DNA of 64,000 nucleotides from Oikopleura dioica (lineage: Eukaryota; Chordata; Appendicularia; Copelata; Oikopleuridae), in the NCBI GenBank assembly GCA_907165135.1, contig OU015568.1, forward strand, positions 16,441,208 to 16,505,207, written 5' to 3'. A model generated the notes under the pieces. It was not told the DNA's origin. It ran no database searches and saw nothing but the letters and a program-made list of their open reading frames with translations. Shown piece by piece: positions 1 through 10,263 of this stretch; the first letter of the stretch is position 1; every line of letters begins with the position of its first letter. A program made the translations under genes and the position numbers.

Positions 1-851
1 CGTCCATTTTCTTTTGTTTTTGCTCCTTTGTCGCGTTCAATGCAGCACGCCCAAGGAGCATTTCGCTGATCACACCGTGTCGCAGCAATTTGTCGATCGC
101 CGGCTAGGGTTGGTTTATGAGCTGCTCTAGAAGTCCAAAACTCACCTGGTGGCCTCCGTCGACGGCGTAATCGCCGGCGCACTTGTGTTGTCGGTCGACA
201 GCGTTCCAGACAGCGTGATTTTCGAGGAGAAACTGGATCATTTCGCAGTTTCCATGAGCAGCAGCCAACATCAGTGCGCTAAATTTGTAGGGTTTACGCC
301 TTCAAAAATTTACAATGGTTCGATATTTTTAGATTTTAATCTAACGTCCTCAACAGCTGGCTCCTACCACCTGTAAAATCAGCATAAATAGAGTGCTCTC
401 GAAAATTAAATGGTTATAATGAAATGAAAAACAAGAGTCTTTGAAAGTTGTGGAAAGTTTTCCTAATGATTTTGATGACTAGCAATGTAACGAAGATTTT
501 CATATGAAAAAAACTTAAAATGAATCCCCTTTTCCCTCTTTTAAGAAAAGAATAAGATCAGTAAATTATCACGCAATCCCGAATTCACCTTGATCCAGTC
601 TCATCTTCCTGATGAGTTGTATCAGCGTCGTATTTCTCAATCAGCTCTTTTACTTTTTCGAAGTCGTTTGCCTGCAGGAAAAATAGTTATCAACAAAATC
701 GCGGAAAAGTTTCAACCTTTGCCGCCTCAAGCAGCTCCTGATCGTAATTTCTTTCGTTTTCACTTTCATTTTTCTCAACAGGAGTGTTTTTCTCCTCGTT
801 GTCTTCACTTTCTTTCACTCGCTTAGCTTGGGGTTCTCCGTCCTGAGTCAT
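1..851 (-). CDS. Rmt2-like arginine N-methyltransferase, ankyrin N-terminal part (3' partial)
   Basis: Exons on the minus strand: 717-851, 589-671, 146-299, 1-103; phases agree and all introns are GT-AG. The start is the ATG at 849-851. The N-terminus is charged (residues 1-40), followed by ankyrin-like sequence with ALMLAAAHGN and then HAVWNAVDRQ...GDYAVDGGH and VISEMLLG. In the Rmt2 family (ankyrin repeats plus a methyltransferase that modifies the delta nitrogen of arginine, known from fungi and plants) the equivalent stretch reads GAVWNAVD...AGDIA...RAELLLG. The methyltransferase domain would lie beyond position 1, so catalysis cannot be checked here. Another ankyrin protein is possible, but the NAVD/GD/EMLLG combination is characteristic. 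Confidence 0.7.
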
Positions 852-1089
852 TCTAGATCTCTTTAGCTATTTCTTTGAGTAACGCGCGCGATTCAATTTC
901 GCAGAAGCAAATAATGAACAAGTAGCAAAATTCGCGCAAGCAAAATTTATTCACAGAAAAGGAAAATTTTCAATAAAAAAATCATTTACCAAAAATGGTG
1001 GAACTTTTTTGAAGCAAGTTTTGCAGAAATTTTTGCTAATTTTTTTAAAAATAAACAAGAAAAACAGTAGAATCTTTTGCGAAGGTAAA

Positions 1090-1917
1090 TTACAGTAGCT
1101 CGCCATTGAGCTTTTGGATCTGCAGCCTCATTTCGTCGATGATCGAGTTTTGTCTGGAAATGATGGACTTGAGGCTTTCCACTGATTCGCCACCAGAGTC
1201 ATCGTCGCTTTTCTTTGGTGGAGGAGCTCCGTTGACCATGTCTTGGCAACGCTGAGATTCACGATCCAGCAGTTTTTTCATCCCGTCGATTTTGTCCTGC
1301 ATTTCCATTCGCCATTTATCCTCGGTTTCTGTCAGCTTGCGTTCGCATTCTTGAGTGCTAGAAAAATAAGTGTAAGTTCATCTTACAGAATGAAGGCATA
1401 GAGTAGTTCGATCTTTCCTTTTTTTATGTTTTAGATAAAAATCTAAGTACAACATAAGGCCTAACTTGTTTATTTCAAACACCAGGTGTTTAACACCTGG
1501 AAAAACCAAGCATATAAACCGAAAATGGAAACTCAAAGCAGAATGGTAAAATGAGAATCACAAGCTTCAACAACCATTTGAAAGGTGTTTTTAACGATTT
1601 TGATTTGCATTCGACAACATAAACGATAAGTAAAATGAATCAGAAAATTATATATCCCGATAAAGTTGTACCGCCTCTTTTTTTTATCTTTTAGTGTAAA
1701 TAAAATAACCTGAAATTCCGAGAAATTACTTTATTCTTTTAATATATCTTAATTAATTTATATACCTTAGAGTTATTTGATTATTTTTCTCTAAAATCGC
1801 CAGGGAAGTCTTGTCCTGCAAGTTGTTCAGCGATCTGGCGATGAAATTCGTAACAAGAAAAACGAAGAAGACCCCGCAAAGAGCTCGAAAAAGAAACGTA
1901 TTCACTCGGTCAACCAT
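1090..1917 (-). CDS. small single-pass membrane protein with coiled coil
   Basis: Two exons (1766-1917 and 1090-1357) joined by a GT-AG intron with matching phase give about 139 aa. The start is the ATG at 1915-1917. A hydrophobic segment lies near residues 9-27 (FLFRALCGVFFVFLVTNFIA) and would act as a signal anchor. The rest is polar and heptad-like (ECERKLTETEDKW, MQDKIDGMKKLLDRES), then an acidic/serine linker and a C-terminal coil (SLKSIISRQNSIIDEMRLQ). I recognise no family. The next gene, on the other strand, has the same layout (short cytosolic tail, one membrane helix, coiled coil); the two start about 260 bp apart, so a shared promoter region is likely. Confidence 0.6.
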
Positions 1918-2175
1918 TTAAAATTTCAAATCACGGATTTTCTTTCTCTTTCAAATAAAAAAAAATCGTCAAAAACCGCGTAAACGAGCTCAAGCGCTAT
2001 GCCCCTGGGCAGCGCGCTCAGCTCATCTCTCAAAATAGGGCCTTTTTGACTTTCAAGTTTTTTCTTTTGCATTTTTTATACTTTTGAGGCTTCCCGGAGC
2101 TTCCTTAGCTTTTAGAGATGAAAAGATAGCTCCCTGGAAGAAAGTAGATACTGTAGCTGTTAGAGAAGGGGGAAG

Positions 2176-3560
2176 ATGTCGAGTAGGAGGCATAGAAGAT
2201 CGAATTTGGAAGGAGAGGGATTTATTGCTAGTTGGAAAACTTCGCTCAGAAGAGTCAGGTACGAAGAGGCCATCATGAAACAAGGGGTTCCCAATCGGGA
2301 CTGCCCATTTTATTGGGTAAACACATCTTGTTCCAAGTTTAAATGATTTAATGTTCCTCAAGAGGGTCACTATTTTAACGGATTAGGAGCCCATGACTTG
2401 TTTATAAAAATCCGTTAAAATGATGACCCTTTTGAGGAATGATAAGTCCGTTAAATTCGTTGTCGCAAAAGAGCTTTCCCGTTAAATGGGGCCCGTTTTT
2501 TTATGTTGTGTTTCCCAGATAGTGGACTTTTCACTTTAATTCACTCACTTTTTTTATTCAGACGCGATGCACCGACATTCCTGGACGTCTTTTACGTAGT
2601 CGCCTTGGTCGCCGTCCTCTTGGTCGTTGATGTCTTCTACATCGGTCATAAGCACAGCAACGAGCTAAAGAAAATGTCAGCGCTTCATAATGAAGAAATG
2701 ATGGAGATGCACGCGCGTTTTCAAGAACAGGTGAATTTTTCTCTTAAGAATCTCTTTTTAGGGTTATTCGGATCTTGTTAGTGTTGTTACTTTTCCGATA
2801 CCGAGGATTTAACGGTGATTTTAGGTGAAAAAAGTGAACCAGGCGCATCACGAAATCAGGGACCAGAAATCGAATGACCACGCCAAAGCGAATCAAAAAT
2901 TAAAAGACCTGACTTCCAAAGAAATCGACAATCTTGTCAATGTAAGTCTTTATTCTCCTTAACGGTTTTCAAGGAAGAAAAATTATCTTTGAATTCAAAA
3001 ATATAAGATAAAGAAAGACAAAACTTTCGAGCAGGGCAGGGTGAAGTACCTTCGCGAATACCGTACTTCACCGTGGTGAACTCGAAAGAACCTCCAGAGT
3101 TGGTGAGACTCTATCTACAGTTTTTTATCGCGTGTTGTCCTTCGGATCAACTCGCGTTGATCCAAAGAGACTAAGAAGAATAGGATTCGAACAGCGCGAA
3201 TTGATTTATCCGAACCTATCATATTTTGCCCTCGACTTGGACCACCAAACCAAGCCGTCACCGAAAGAAATTGGGAAAAGTCAAATTATAAAGTTAATTT
3301 AGATGGAAAAGTTCAAAGCTCATACGGGGCCATACCGTTGACAAATAATAAAAAATAAAATAAGCTCTCTTTTCTAAGAAAGTCTAAATATCAACCTCTC
3401 ATTTCTGCTTCAGAATATCAAAGACCAACTCGCTCAACTCAAAGAAATCCAACATGACGCGATTGACTCGCATCATGACGAATCCCATGGCGACCACGAT
3501 TCTCAAGGCGCTCAAGAAGAGCATCAGGAAGAATCGAAAGAAGCGCCTGAGCAAAACTAG
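2176..3560 (+). CDS. single-pass membrane protein with His/Glu-rich coiled coil
   Basis: Exons 2176-2258, 2562-2730, 2825-2941 and 3414-3560, all GT-AG with consistent phases, give 171 aa. The start MSSRRHRRSN is basic. A strong membrane helix follows at about residues 38-56 (FYVVALVAVLLVVDVFYIG), then a long helical region (HNEEMMEMHARFQEQ, DQLAQLKEIQ) ending in a His/Asp/Glu-rich tail (HHDESHGDHDS). Orientation would be type II with the coil outside or in the lumen. An AATAAA follows the stop by about 75 bp. No family recognised. Intron 1 carries a short inverted repeat at 2345-2450. Confidence 0.65.
2345..2450. repeat. short MITE-like inverted repeat in intron 1
   Basis: TTCCTCAAGAGGGTCA...ATTTTAACGGAT on the left is mirrored by ATCCGTTAAAATGATGACCC...GAGGAAT on the right, so the segment folds into one hairpin. 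It lies in intron 1 of the membrane-protein gene at 2176-3560. Confidence 0.6.
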
Positions 3561-3634
3561 CTTCTAGCATGCATATTTATCTTCTTTACTACTTTAGCCA
3601 CAATTCAACAATTTTCTGTACGATTGAAACAAAA

Positions 3635-3640
3635 AATAAA
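3635..3640 (+). terminator. polyadenylation signal AATAAA
   Basis: AATAAA lies 75 bp after the stop of the 2176-3560 gene and only about 20 bp before the end of the convergent CM1 gene, so the two transcripts nearly abut. Confidence 0.6.
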
Positions 3641-3660
3641 GAATCAAAAAAGATCATTTT

Positions 3661-4514
3661 TTATTTGTAATTGTTGCTCCGCGAAGTTAGAAAAATAATA
3701 CCGAGGAATAGAAGCGACGATAAACTGAAAACACTCGGTGACTTCTCTTCCGCCTTTTCCGAAACTCCGTCTCTTTCGGAAGATTCTGCCAAATTGGAAA
3801 TTTTCTCGAGCTTTTTGGATTCTTCAATCTCCTCTTGGATACTCCGCTCGTGCTCCAGAAATGAACTCAAGCTTTTTTCGCTTTTGGAGTCTTTTTTAAA
3901 GGCTCGATTTTGAAATCTTTTATTTCGGAAAAGGAAAAATCCGCCGTTTTCTTGGGTTTGAGCATTATGAAGGGCAATTCTAAGTTGAGTTATTGTTTCA
4001 TTAGCTTGATCCAGCAAGTCCGCATTTCGATTCAATTCATCAATGAGCTCTGATCGAGGAACTTCATCGTCGAGGTCGATGAACTGACCCAGCCGGTTTT
4101 CCAAGTGATAAATTCTCGTCTTTCAATTAGGTTCGGCAAAGAGGGGGAGACATAAAGGAACTACTCTAACTAATGTGAACCCGAAAATGGCTTGAGGGTG
4201 AAATTCTCCCTTTCAACATTTCGCAACTCGCTAACAAGATCCCTGTAGCCCATAATTGCATTGCCCGAGTCGTCAAAAACGCTACTGCTCGCCAGCGAAG
4301 CAGCCTCCCACTTACCTAAATAGCCCGATGGAGGGAAGGAATGCTTTGTCGACTCACTCAGATCAAGAGTACTGTATTCGCTGCGAAGTGAGCTGCGGGC
4401 AGTGGCGCGACGAATGAAGGTTGAAGCAGAGCCGATTGATTCAGTGTCGGAAAGTTGATCCTCGGTAAGGTCGAAGTTGACGACGGTTTCTGCGTCGGAG
4501 AGATGTTCCTCCAT
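3661..4514 (-). CDS. CM1 (centrosomin motif 1) protein with C-terminal membrane anchor
   Basis: Two exons, 4191-4514 and 3661-4119, give about 260 aa; the ATG is at 4512-4514. Exon 1 is acidic and Ser-rich and ends VERENFTLK; exon 2 opens TRIYHLENRL. Joined, these give the CM1 signature of CDK5RAP2, myomegalin and Drosophila Cnn (KENFNLKLRIYFLEE), which recruits and activates gamma-tubulin complexes. A predicted coil follows (ELIDELNRNADLLDQANETITQL). The C-terminus ends in a hydrophobic stretch (VFSLSSLLFLGIIFL) plus a short basic tail, like a tail-anchored protein, which would target microtubule nucleation to a membrane. The 71-nt intron cannot be placed as GT-AG in frame (see findings). 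Known family members are far longer (over 1000 aa). Confidence 0.75.
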
Positions 4515-4628
4515 TCTAACTACGATTCTACCAATTTGAGCGATTTGATTTTGTAGAAAAACATTTGATCGGAAGTAAAAAAACAAGATACAGAATGCAG
4601 TAAATTACTATCGATATTATATCGAGAA

Positions 4629-5161
4629 CTGGCCTCGGATTCCTGTAAACAGGAACAGGGACAGGAACAGGGATTTTATTTTTTGCCCATTTGCAAAACA
4701 GGAAACAGGACAGGATAAAAAGCACAGGAACAGGTCCTGTTTTACAGGTTTCACAGGCTTTGCAGGCCTGTAAACTCAAATTTCAGGGTTCTAATTTTTC
4801 CTTGAAGAATCAAAGTTAAGAATTTTTTTCTCGTGATAATCATGTCTATAGACAGTTTCAACTATAAAAGGTTCTTTATAACATATTTGAAAGAAATTCC
4901 AAGAAAATTTTTACGAAAAATACCTGATCTTCCCCATTTCTCGCCTGTTTTCCTGCAATTTTTTTTACAGGCCTGTTTCACTTTTACAGGGCTGTTCCTG
5001 TATACGGGCGTGTTTTCCTGTTTTTCCTGTATTTCCTGTTAACAGGCCTGTTTACAGGTTTATTTTGGTCTCGAAATGCAAGACAGGAAACAGGACAGGG
5101 TCCAAAAACAGGAAACAGGACCTGTTTCAGGTTTTTAGACAGGTCAGAATTCCGAGGCCAG
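4629..5161. mobile_element. hAT-like MITE with 8-bp target duplication
   Basis: Ends CTGGCCTCGGA and TCCGAGGCCAG are inverted, flanked by the direct 8-bp repeat ATCGAGAA at 4621-4628 and 5162-5169. Internally it consists of CAGGAAACAGGAC-type short repeats on the left and their complement on the right. Eight-bp duplications with T at position 2 and A at position 7 are typical of hAT transposases. There is no coding capacity. It sits inside a duplicated segment and interrupts it. Confidence 0.85.
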
Positions 5162-5169
5162 ATCGAGAA

Positions 5170-5300
5170 GCTACAGAACCATTGAGGCAAAGAAGAATTC
5201 GTTCTTTTTCTGTTCTGCTTTCGGAGGAAAAGCCGCAACACACAGACTTGCCTTCAGCGTCGCAGCCGTGGATGAAAAGAACTGGGGTTGAAGAATAGCC
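5170..5300 (-). pseudogene. decayed copy of the 3' end of the RABEPK-like gene
   Basis: This stretch matches 6614-6760 (the last exon of the RABEPK-like gene and its 3' flank) with many substitutions and about 18 bp missing in the middle, which destroys the reading frame. The flank before the hAT MITE (about 4540-4620) matches 6540-6610, so this is part of a tandem duplication. Confidence 0.7.
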
Positions 5301-5552
5301 GCATTCCGCCGATTGTCGAGGATTCGTTTCGCCTGAAAGAACAATAAAGTATCTCTCTGATTCAGAGTCTTATATATGAAGAGTTATTGGATAGACCAGG
5401 ATGGTGCATTTTCGGTTATTTTTTCACCGACGAATCAGCGTCCAAGCGAAAAAGTCAGATGAGAGCGGATCATTTCAAAAACCCTAACCGGCTTGCTGAA
5501 ACTGTTCATGTTCTTTTAAAGAAAAAATCACAGAGATACTGATTTTGACGAG

Positions 5553-6130
5553 CTTTTTTTAAGGTTAACGAAGTTTTCCAGCCCACGTCCGCCTTATAGA
5601 CCCTCAACACCATACCTTTTTAGAATCACCAGAGAATTTTAAGAACGTTGATGGTTTTAGATTCTAGAAAAGTCCACTTCCGGTCGATTCTAGTGCCGGA
5701 AGTTGGCTCAAAACTTAATAAAAGCATGCATATGACCTATTAAATTAAAGCTTGTGAAATTTCTAGTCTTTTGGGTAACCCACCCGAACCGCGGTCAGAC
5801 CAACCGAATAAAATTGAAAAAAATCATCTATTCAGCGCTTTTTTACATAATTTAACCGGTCGGTTTGACCACGATTGAGACTGTCTCTTCTGATAAATTG
5901 ATCATAGGATGACTCAAAATCTTCTGGGCATTAATTTGATAGGTCACACTCTACCATTACTCCCAAATTTCCTCAACTTCCGGCTCTAGAATCGACCGGA
6001 AGTGGACTTTTCTAGAATCTAAAACCATCAAAGTTCTTAAAATTCTCTGGTGATTCTGAAAAGGTATGGTGTTGGGGGGTCTATAAGGCGGAAGTTGGCT
6101 GGAAAACTTCGTTAACCTTAAAAAAAGCAC
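5553..6130. repeat. large MITE with about 160-bp inverted arms
   Basis: The left arm starts TTTTTTTAAGGTTAACGAAG and runs through ATAGACCCTCAACACC and TCCACTTCCGGTCGATTCTAG; the right arm carries the same blocks in reverse and ends CTTCGTTAACCTTAAAAAAA. The loop has no ORF. It fills most of the gap between the CM1 gene and the RABEPK-like gene. Confidence 0.75.
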
Positions 6131-6142
6131 GTCTTTGTAGGG

Positions 6143-6440
6143 ATTCTATCGGTTGAGCCACGGTTCTTGAGCTTATCGCTGGTCCACTGAAATCAACCTT
6201 CTATGAGATAGTGAGATGCAAGTTCAACACTAAAAATTATCCTCCATGATACCATTAAGCAGTAAAATATATTTTAAATAAAATCTCTAAGTCGCTCTAA
6301 ATTTAAGTTTGTTCTTGAAAATTTTGATTTTATAGGTTGCCCGAAAAAACAAAAATGGAGGACTTTCCCGAAGATGACATAAGTTTACCTGACCAAATGA
6401 AGAGCTTCATATCATCAAAGCACGGTTGAGGCATTCTGTG
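6143..6440. repeat. dispersed duplicate of 9232-9440
   Basis: Blocks shared with 9232-9440: GAGCCACGGTTCTTGAGC..CCACTGAAATCAACC and GTCGCTCTAAA...ACAAAAATGGAG..TAAGTTTACCTGACCAAATG. Both copies carry a 24-codon ORF on the plus strand, MEDF-/MEAI- then DISLPDQMKSF (6356-6430 and 9309-9383). The order of the two blocks differs between the copies, suggesting rearrangement. The ORF may be a decayed exon; I do not recognise it. Confidence 0.6.
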
Positions 6441-6525
6441 TCGCATTGATCCTCGGTTAGGTCGAAGTTGAGGAATGTTTCTGAGTCTGGGAGTTGAACC
6501 TTCATTCTAACTCTTTTTTCTAACT
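6440..6525 (-). pseudogene. decayed copy of the 5' end of the CM1 gene
   Basis: Matches 4440-4520 (start region of the CM1 gene): TTGATCCTCGGT..GGTCGAAGTTGA and CATTCTAACT blocks are shared. The copy has indels and no continuing exon. Together with the fragment at 5170-5300 it shows reciprocal decay of a duplicated CM1-RABEPK junction. Confidence 0.65.
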
Positions 6526-6652
6526 CTTCTAGCAATTTGAGCGAATTTATTTTGTAGAAAAATATTTCATTGATAGTAAAAAACAAGATACAGAATACAG
6601 TAATATCGAGGAGTTACAGAATGATTGAGGCAAAAAAGAATTCGTTCTTATT

Positions 6653-9600
6653 CTATTCTGCTTTCGGAGGAATAGCGGCAACGTAGAGATCGTTGAAAAA
6701 CTCGCCTTCAGCATCGCAACCGCCGTGGATGAAAAGAACTGGCGTTGAGGAATAGCCGGAAACGTCGACTTTTGATTCGCTGGATTCTGGATTGATGTTG
6801 GCTCCGTCGATAGTGACTTTCCAGTCGTCGATGGGTTGAATGTTTGGTGTTCCTAGGTTTACTGATAAGATTCTGCTTGTTGACTTGAAAGAGGCTTTTG
6901 ATTGGCTCAAACAGTGAATGCTATCTTTTGATTGGCTCACTTGAAGAAAATGCCTTTTTAATTGGCTAGGAAAAGAAACACTTCTATTTTATAAGCTTGG
7001 CCGAAGACAACTGGTTTTTGATTGGCTTATACAGAGAACTAACGGATTTGATTGGCTGGAGCAGTGAAAACAGATGTTTTCTTACCTGGTAGATTCGTTG
7101 GTTGCTCAGAATTCTGGGAAGTTTTTGGAGCGATAGGAAGATTCAAAACATGGAAGTTGAAGGCTAATCTGGGCGTGGGCTTCGTTTCGAAAACAACTTT
7201 TCTTGCTTTGAATTGAGTCCAGTGCTCGTTCGTCGGGCTCAATTCCCAAAGCTCGTCGGAAACGATGTTTTCTTCGTTCAAACCTCCAAAGAGGAAGATT
7301 CGGTCGTCGAAGAGGACCATTTTGTGCATTGCCAGATTTCCAGGAGGATTGACGATTGAGCAGCATTTTGAGCGGAAAGTCTTAATGGATCAAATGTAAA
7401 ATTAATTGAATAAACACACACGGGTGCTCACCTTGAGGTTGATTCGGTAAAGAGAATTTGATTTTCCCGTTGCAGTCAAGCCCCCGTGGATGAACATGAA
7501 CTCCTCGTTAGCGCAAGCGGCGTATTCTTGAGTTGGGCAGGGCACTTCGCCGGAGATCTTGTGTTTTTCGACGCTGGTTCCATCGGAGACGACGTAGACG
7601 GATTGATCTTGTGATGGGCCGGAAGGAGTGCCGCCTAAGAAGGACAAATTAACGATTCTTCTAGTTGATTCTAGATTTTCGAGAATAGGGTCGTTGTTGG
7701 GAAAAATAAGCTCCTCTATTTTCAAAAAAAGTGAAAATGGGATTCGATGCAGAGATTGACGAATCGTCCAAGATCAACGACGAGATTAACTGTGGAGTTT
7801 GTCGCTCAATCTTAGAGGTAAAAATTTTCTAGGAACTAAAACTAAAAAAATTCGAGGAACCAAGTGTTGTAACTTGCTGCCAAGGCCATTTTTGTAAAAA
7901 GTGCCTTGACATGGTGAAACAAAATGCTTTGGCGAACAATTTTGCTCCAAGATGTCCGAATTGCCGAAAGGGGAATTTCAAAGAGGAGAAGGCACGACTA
8001 ATGGCGAAGGTTTTGAGCACAATCAAGCTCATGTGTCCTGTCGATGAATGTGGAATGTCGGTGCCTTACGACAAATTCAAGGAGCATCAGAAAGCTTGCC
8101 TCGCGTTGCAGGGGAAGAAATGCCCAGAGTGCAAGCAGGCGACTTCGCTGAAGAAGGCTCACGAGCATTGGATGTGCTTCGAGAAAAACGCAAGAAGACT
8201 AAAAGAAGCGAAGAAAAGATACGCAGCACAGGCCAAAGAACTTGAAGAGATTAAAAAGGAACAACCACCTGGGCCAAAAAGGAAGAAAGTTGAAGTTAAA
8301 ACTGAAAACGAAGCGCCGGCCAGTGAGCGACAACAACGAGAACAGGGAGCTACTGATCTAGGCTTGGCAACCTGTGTAGCAAACCTTTGTCAGGATCCTT
8401 TAACTTCGAGGCTTTCATTTTGCCACTTGCAGCTTTTTATTAAAGCTCTTTGAGAATCCTGACTCGGGTTCTACACAGGTTTCCGGGCCAAGAAACCGAT
8501 AATATTAGAAGAAAGAAATTGGAAAAGGCGAGACAAAAAATAGGATCCTTTCGGGGCGTTGGGCACTTCTATCAGAATGATAAGTCAATTGAAACTGGCG
8601 GGGTAAGAAATCAGATGAGCCAACATGAGATCCAAAACGTCCTGAAATTACTGGCACTTGGAGAAACGCAAATAAATTTAAAGGAATGGGATTTTTTAAA
8701 TATTAATTTATCAATTATAAATAATTGATAAATTCAAATAAAAACTCTGCGAAGTTTTTCAGCCGTGACGTGATAACGGTGCAAGAGAATGGATGGACGC
8801 TCAAGTTCGCAGGCGCCACATGTCCGTCGGCGACGCTGCCACCCGCTTCGATACTCCCCACATGGGGAGGATGCCATTATCTCTGGATCTGCAACAAAGG
8901 TAAAGCACCAGAATTAAAAGTTTTTAAATAAAATTTCAGACGGCGGAGTACCCTTCAAAGCTGTCGTGCAGGAAATTCTTACTCACAACGGACACGAATT
9001 TAGCAGAGAAGAGACGACAAGCAAGTTGGATGGACACGCGCAAAGAATGGCGTCTAAATTTGGATTCTATGAGAGTTTCGTAAGATACAATATTACACTT
9101 CTATAATTTAACGGTTTATCAATAAAATATAATCCAGCAAAACTCGAGTTTAACTTTTAGTGCAGTAAAAACAAAAATAGTTGAATTAGCGTTTTTCCTC
9201 AAAACGCAAAAAAAGAATGAAATATTTGTATAATCTTAAAGTCGCTCTAAAGTTTAGACAGGAAAAGACCTGGAAAAGTTGATTTTAGAAGTTCCCGAAT
9301 AAACAAAAATGGAGGCCATTTCCGGGGATGATATAAGTTTACCTGACCAAATGAAGAGCTTCTTATCGCTAAAGCACGGTTGAGCCACGGTTCTTGAGCT
9401 TATCGCAGGTCCACTGAAATCAACCTTCTCCCAGCCGGAAACTGTAAGCTTTTGAGCCTGGACGGGGATTTTCTCCCGTTTCCGCTTTTAAAATAATCAA
9501 ATAAGAGTACCGGTAGCCATTCGCAAATCCCGTTTCCTGCACCGTCGAATTTTCTGAATTACTCGAACCGAGCAGCACGAGTGGCGCTAGTTGACCGCCA

Positions 9601-9914
9601 TTGTTATCATCAGCGCTTGTTGATATCATTGCGTGCTCATATCTCGCGGTAAACTGTGTTGACTCAAGTGCCCTCCACGCGCCCGTAAATAAATTCAACT
9701 CAACGCAATTGTCGATGAATCCGTCAGGTGTTGCGCCACCGGTGATAACGATTTTTTCGTCGAGTTCTGGTCGCTCCTCGTTTTTGACAACGAGGGAGGC
9801 AGCTCCTGCGCGAATTGGCGGGGACTCGCCGGAAGGAGAAAGAACCCACCAGAGGCCGGGGGCAGGTTCGTCGCCGAATTCGAGAATTGAGTGGATTTCT
9901 AAACCGTCGGACAT
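6653..9914 (-). CDS. RABEPK: Rab9 effector with Kelch motifs (RABEPK/p40-like)
   Basis: Exons 9425-9914, 7432-7670, 7086-7380 and 6653-6852 join by GT-AG introns with matching phases into 407 aa (human RABEPK is 372). The ATG is at 9912-9914. Matching features in order: LEFGDEPAPGLWW (human LEPGDKPRKATWY), IVITGGATPDGFIDN, ARYEHAM, FIHGGLTATGKSNSLY, IFLFGGLNEENIVSDELWE and near the C-terminus LFIHGGCDAEGEFFNDLYV (human VFGGMNTEGEIYDD). These are Kelch beta-propeller blades. The family binds Rab9-GTP and acts in endosome to trans-Golgi transport. The first intron (7671-9424) contains a complete gene on the opposite strand. The last intron holds several short ATTGGCT-containing repeats. Confidence 0.88.
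7737..9106 (+). CDS. RING finger plus TRAF-type zinc finger protein, nested in RABEPK intron
   Basis: Exon 1 (7737-7817) starts MGFDAEIDESS and carries the first CxxC (CGVC). After a 39-nt GT-AG intron exon 2 (from 7857) gives CCQGHFCKKC and CPNC, completing a C3HC4 RING (likely E3 ubiquitin ligase), then a TRAF-type finger (CPVDECGMSVPYDKFKEHQKAC, CPEC...H...C) and a basic coil (RRLKEAKKRYAAQAKELEEI). Exon 2 runs into a family A MITE; the best join is GTGAGC at about 8322 to about 8492, then exons about 8493-8602, 8755-8899 and 8940-9106 ending in a stop just before AATAAA (about 9125). The last exons (NGWTLKFAGATCPS, TWGGCHYLWICNK) are not a domain I recognise. The exon 2-4 joins are uncertain. 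Confidence 0.7.
8361..8489. mobile_element. family A MITE
   Basis: Ends GGCTTGGCAACCTGTGTAG and CTACACAGGTTTCCGGGCC are inverted; the inner stem is CTTTGTCAGGATCC / GAATCCTGACTCGGG. It lies in the RING gene, apparently inside an intron. The CTACACAG|G at its right end is itself a good 3' splice site. Confidence 0.75.
9232..9424. repeat. dispersed duplicate of 6143-6440, at the RABEPK intron 1 donor
   Basis: Shares the CACGGTTCTTGAGCTTATCG..GTCCACTGAAATCAACCTTCT block with 6150-6210, and the M-E-x-x-x-DDISLPDQMKSF mini-ORF (9309-9383) with 6356-6430. Its right edge includes the donor site of RABEPK intron 1 (minus strand), so the duplication copied an exon-intron boundary. Confidence 0.55.
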
Positions 9915-10060
9915 TTTCGAAAGCCCCTCTGAAGAGGTTTTTAGTTTGAGGGTTCTCTTCCTTGATATCAATTGAATTAGTTCAACTAAAATTTGCAAAA
10001 GAAAGATCATTTCTCAGGAAATCCAGATGATTTTTGAGGAAACAATGAACATAAAAGATG

Positions 10061-10150
10061 GGCTCGGAAACCTGTGTACAAAACCTGACTCAGGGTCTGA
10101 AAGAGATAAACACCAGACCCTGACTCAGGTTTTTGACGCAGGTTGCCGAC
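10061..10150. mobile_element. family A MITE (short form, no internal GCCGC hairpins)
   Basis: GGCTCGGAAACCTGTGTAC..CTGACTCAGGGTCTG is mirrored by CAGACCCTGACTCAGG...GCAGGTTGCCGAC. Only about 90 bp, so it is the bare terminal repeats of the family. It lies between the starts of RABEPK and the end of the BubR1-like gene. Confidence 0.75.
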
Positions 10151-10263
10151 ACCAGCATAAAGATTATTTGATAATTTCTATTGTACAGCCGATAATTGAA
10201 CTTTTATTAGCAATAGGAATGGAGTAAGAACGGCAGTAAACAAAAGCTAAAAAGGAGGAGAAA

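Noticed and set aside
4528-5298. Plus- and minus-strand frames with PVPVPVPV or CFTFTGLF repeats
   Set aside because: They lie in the CAGGAACAGG simple repeats of a hAT-like MITE.
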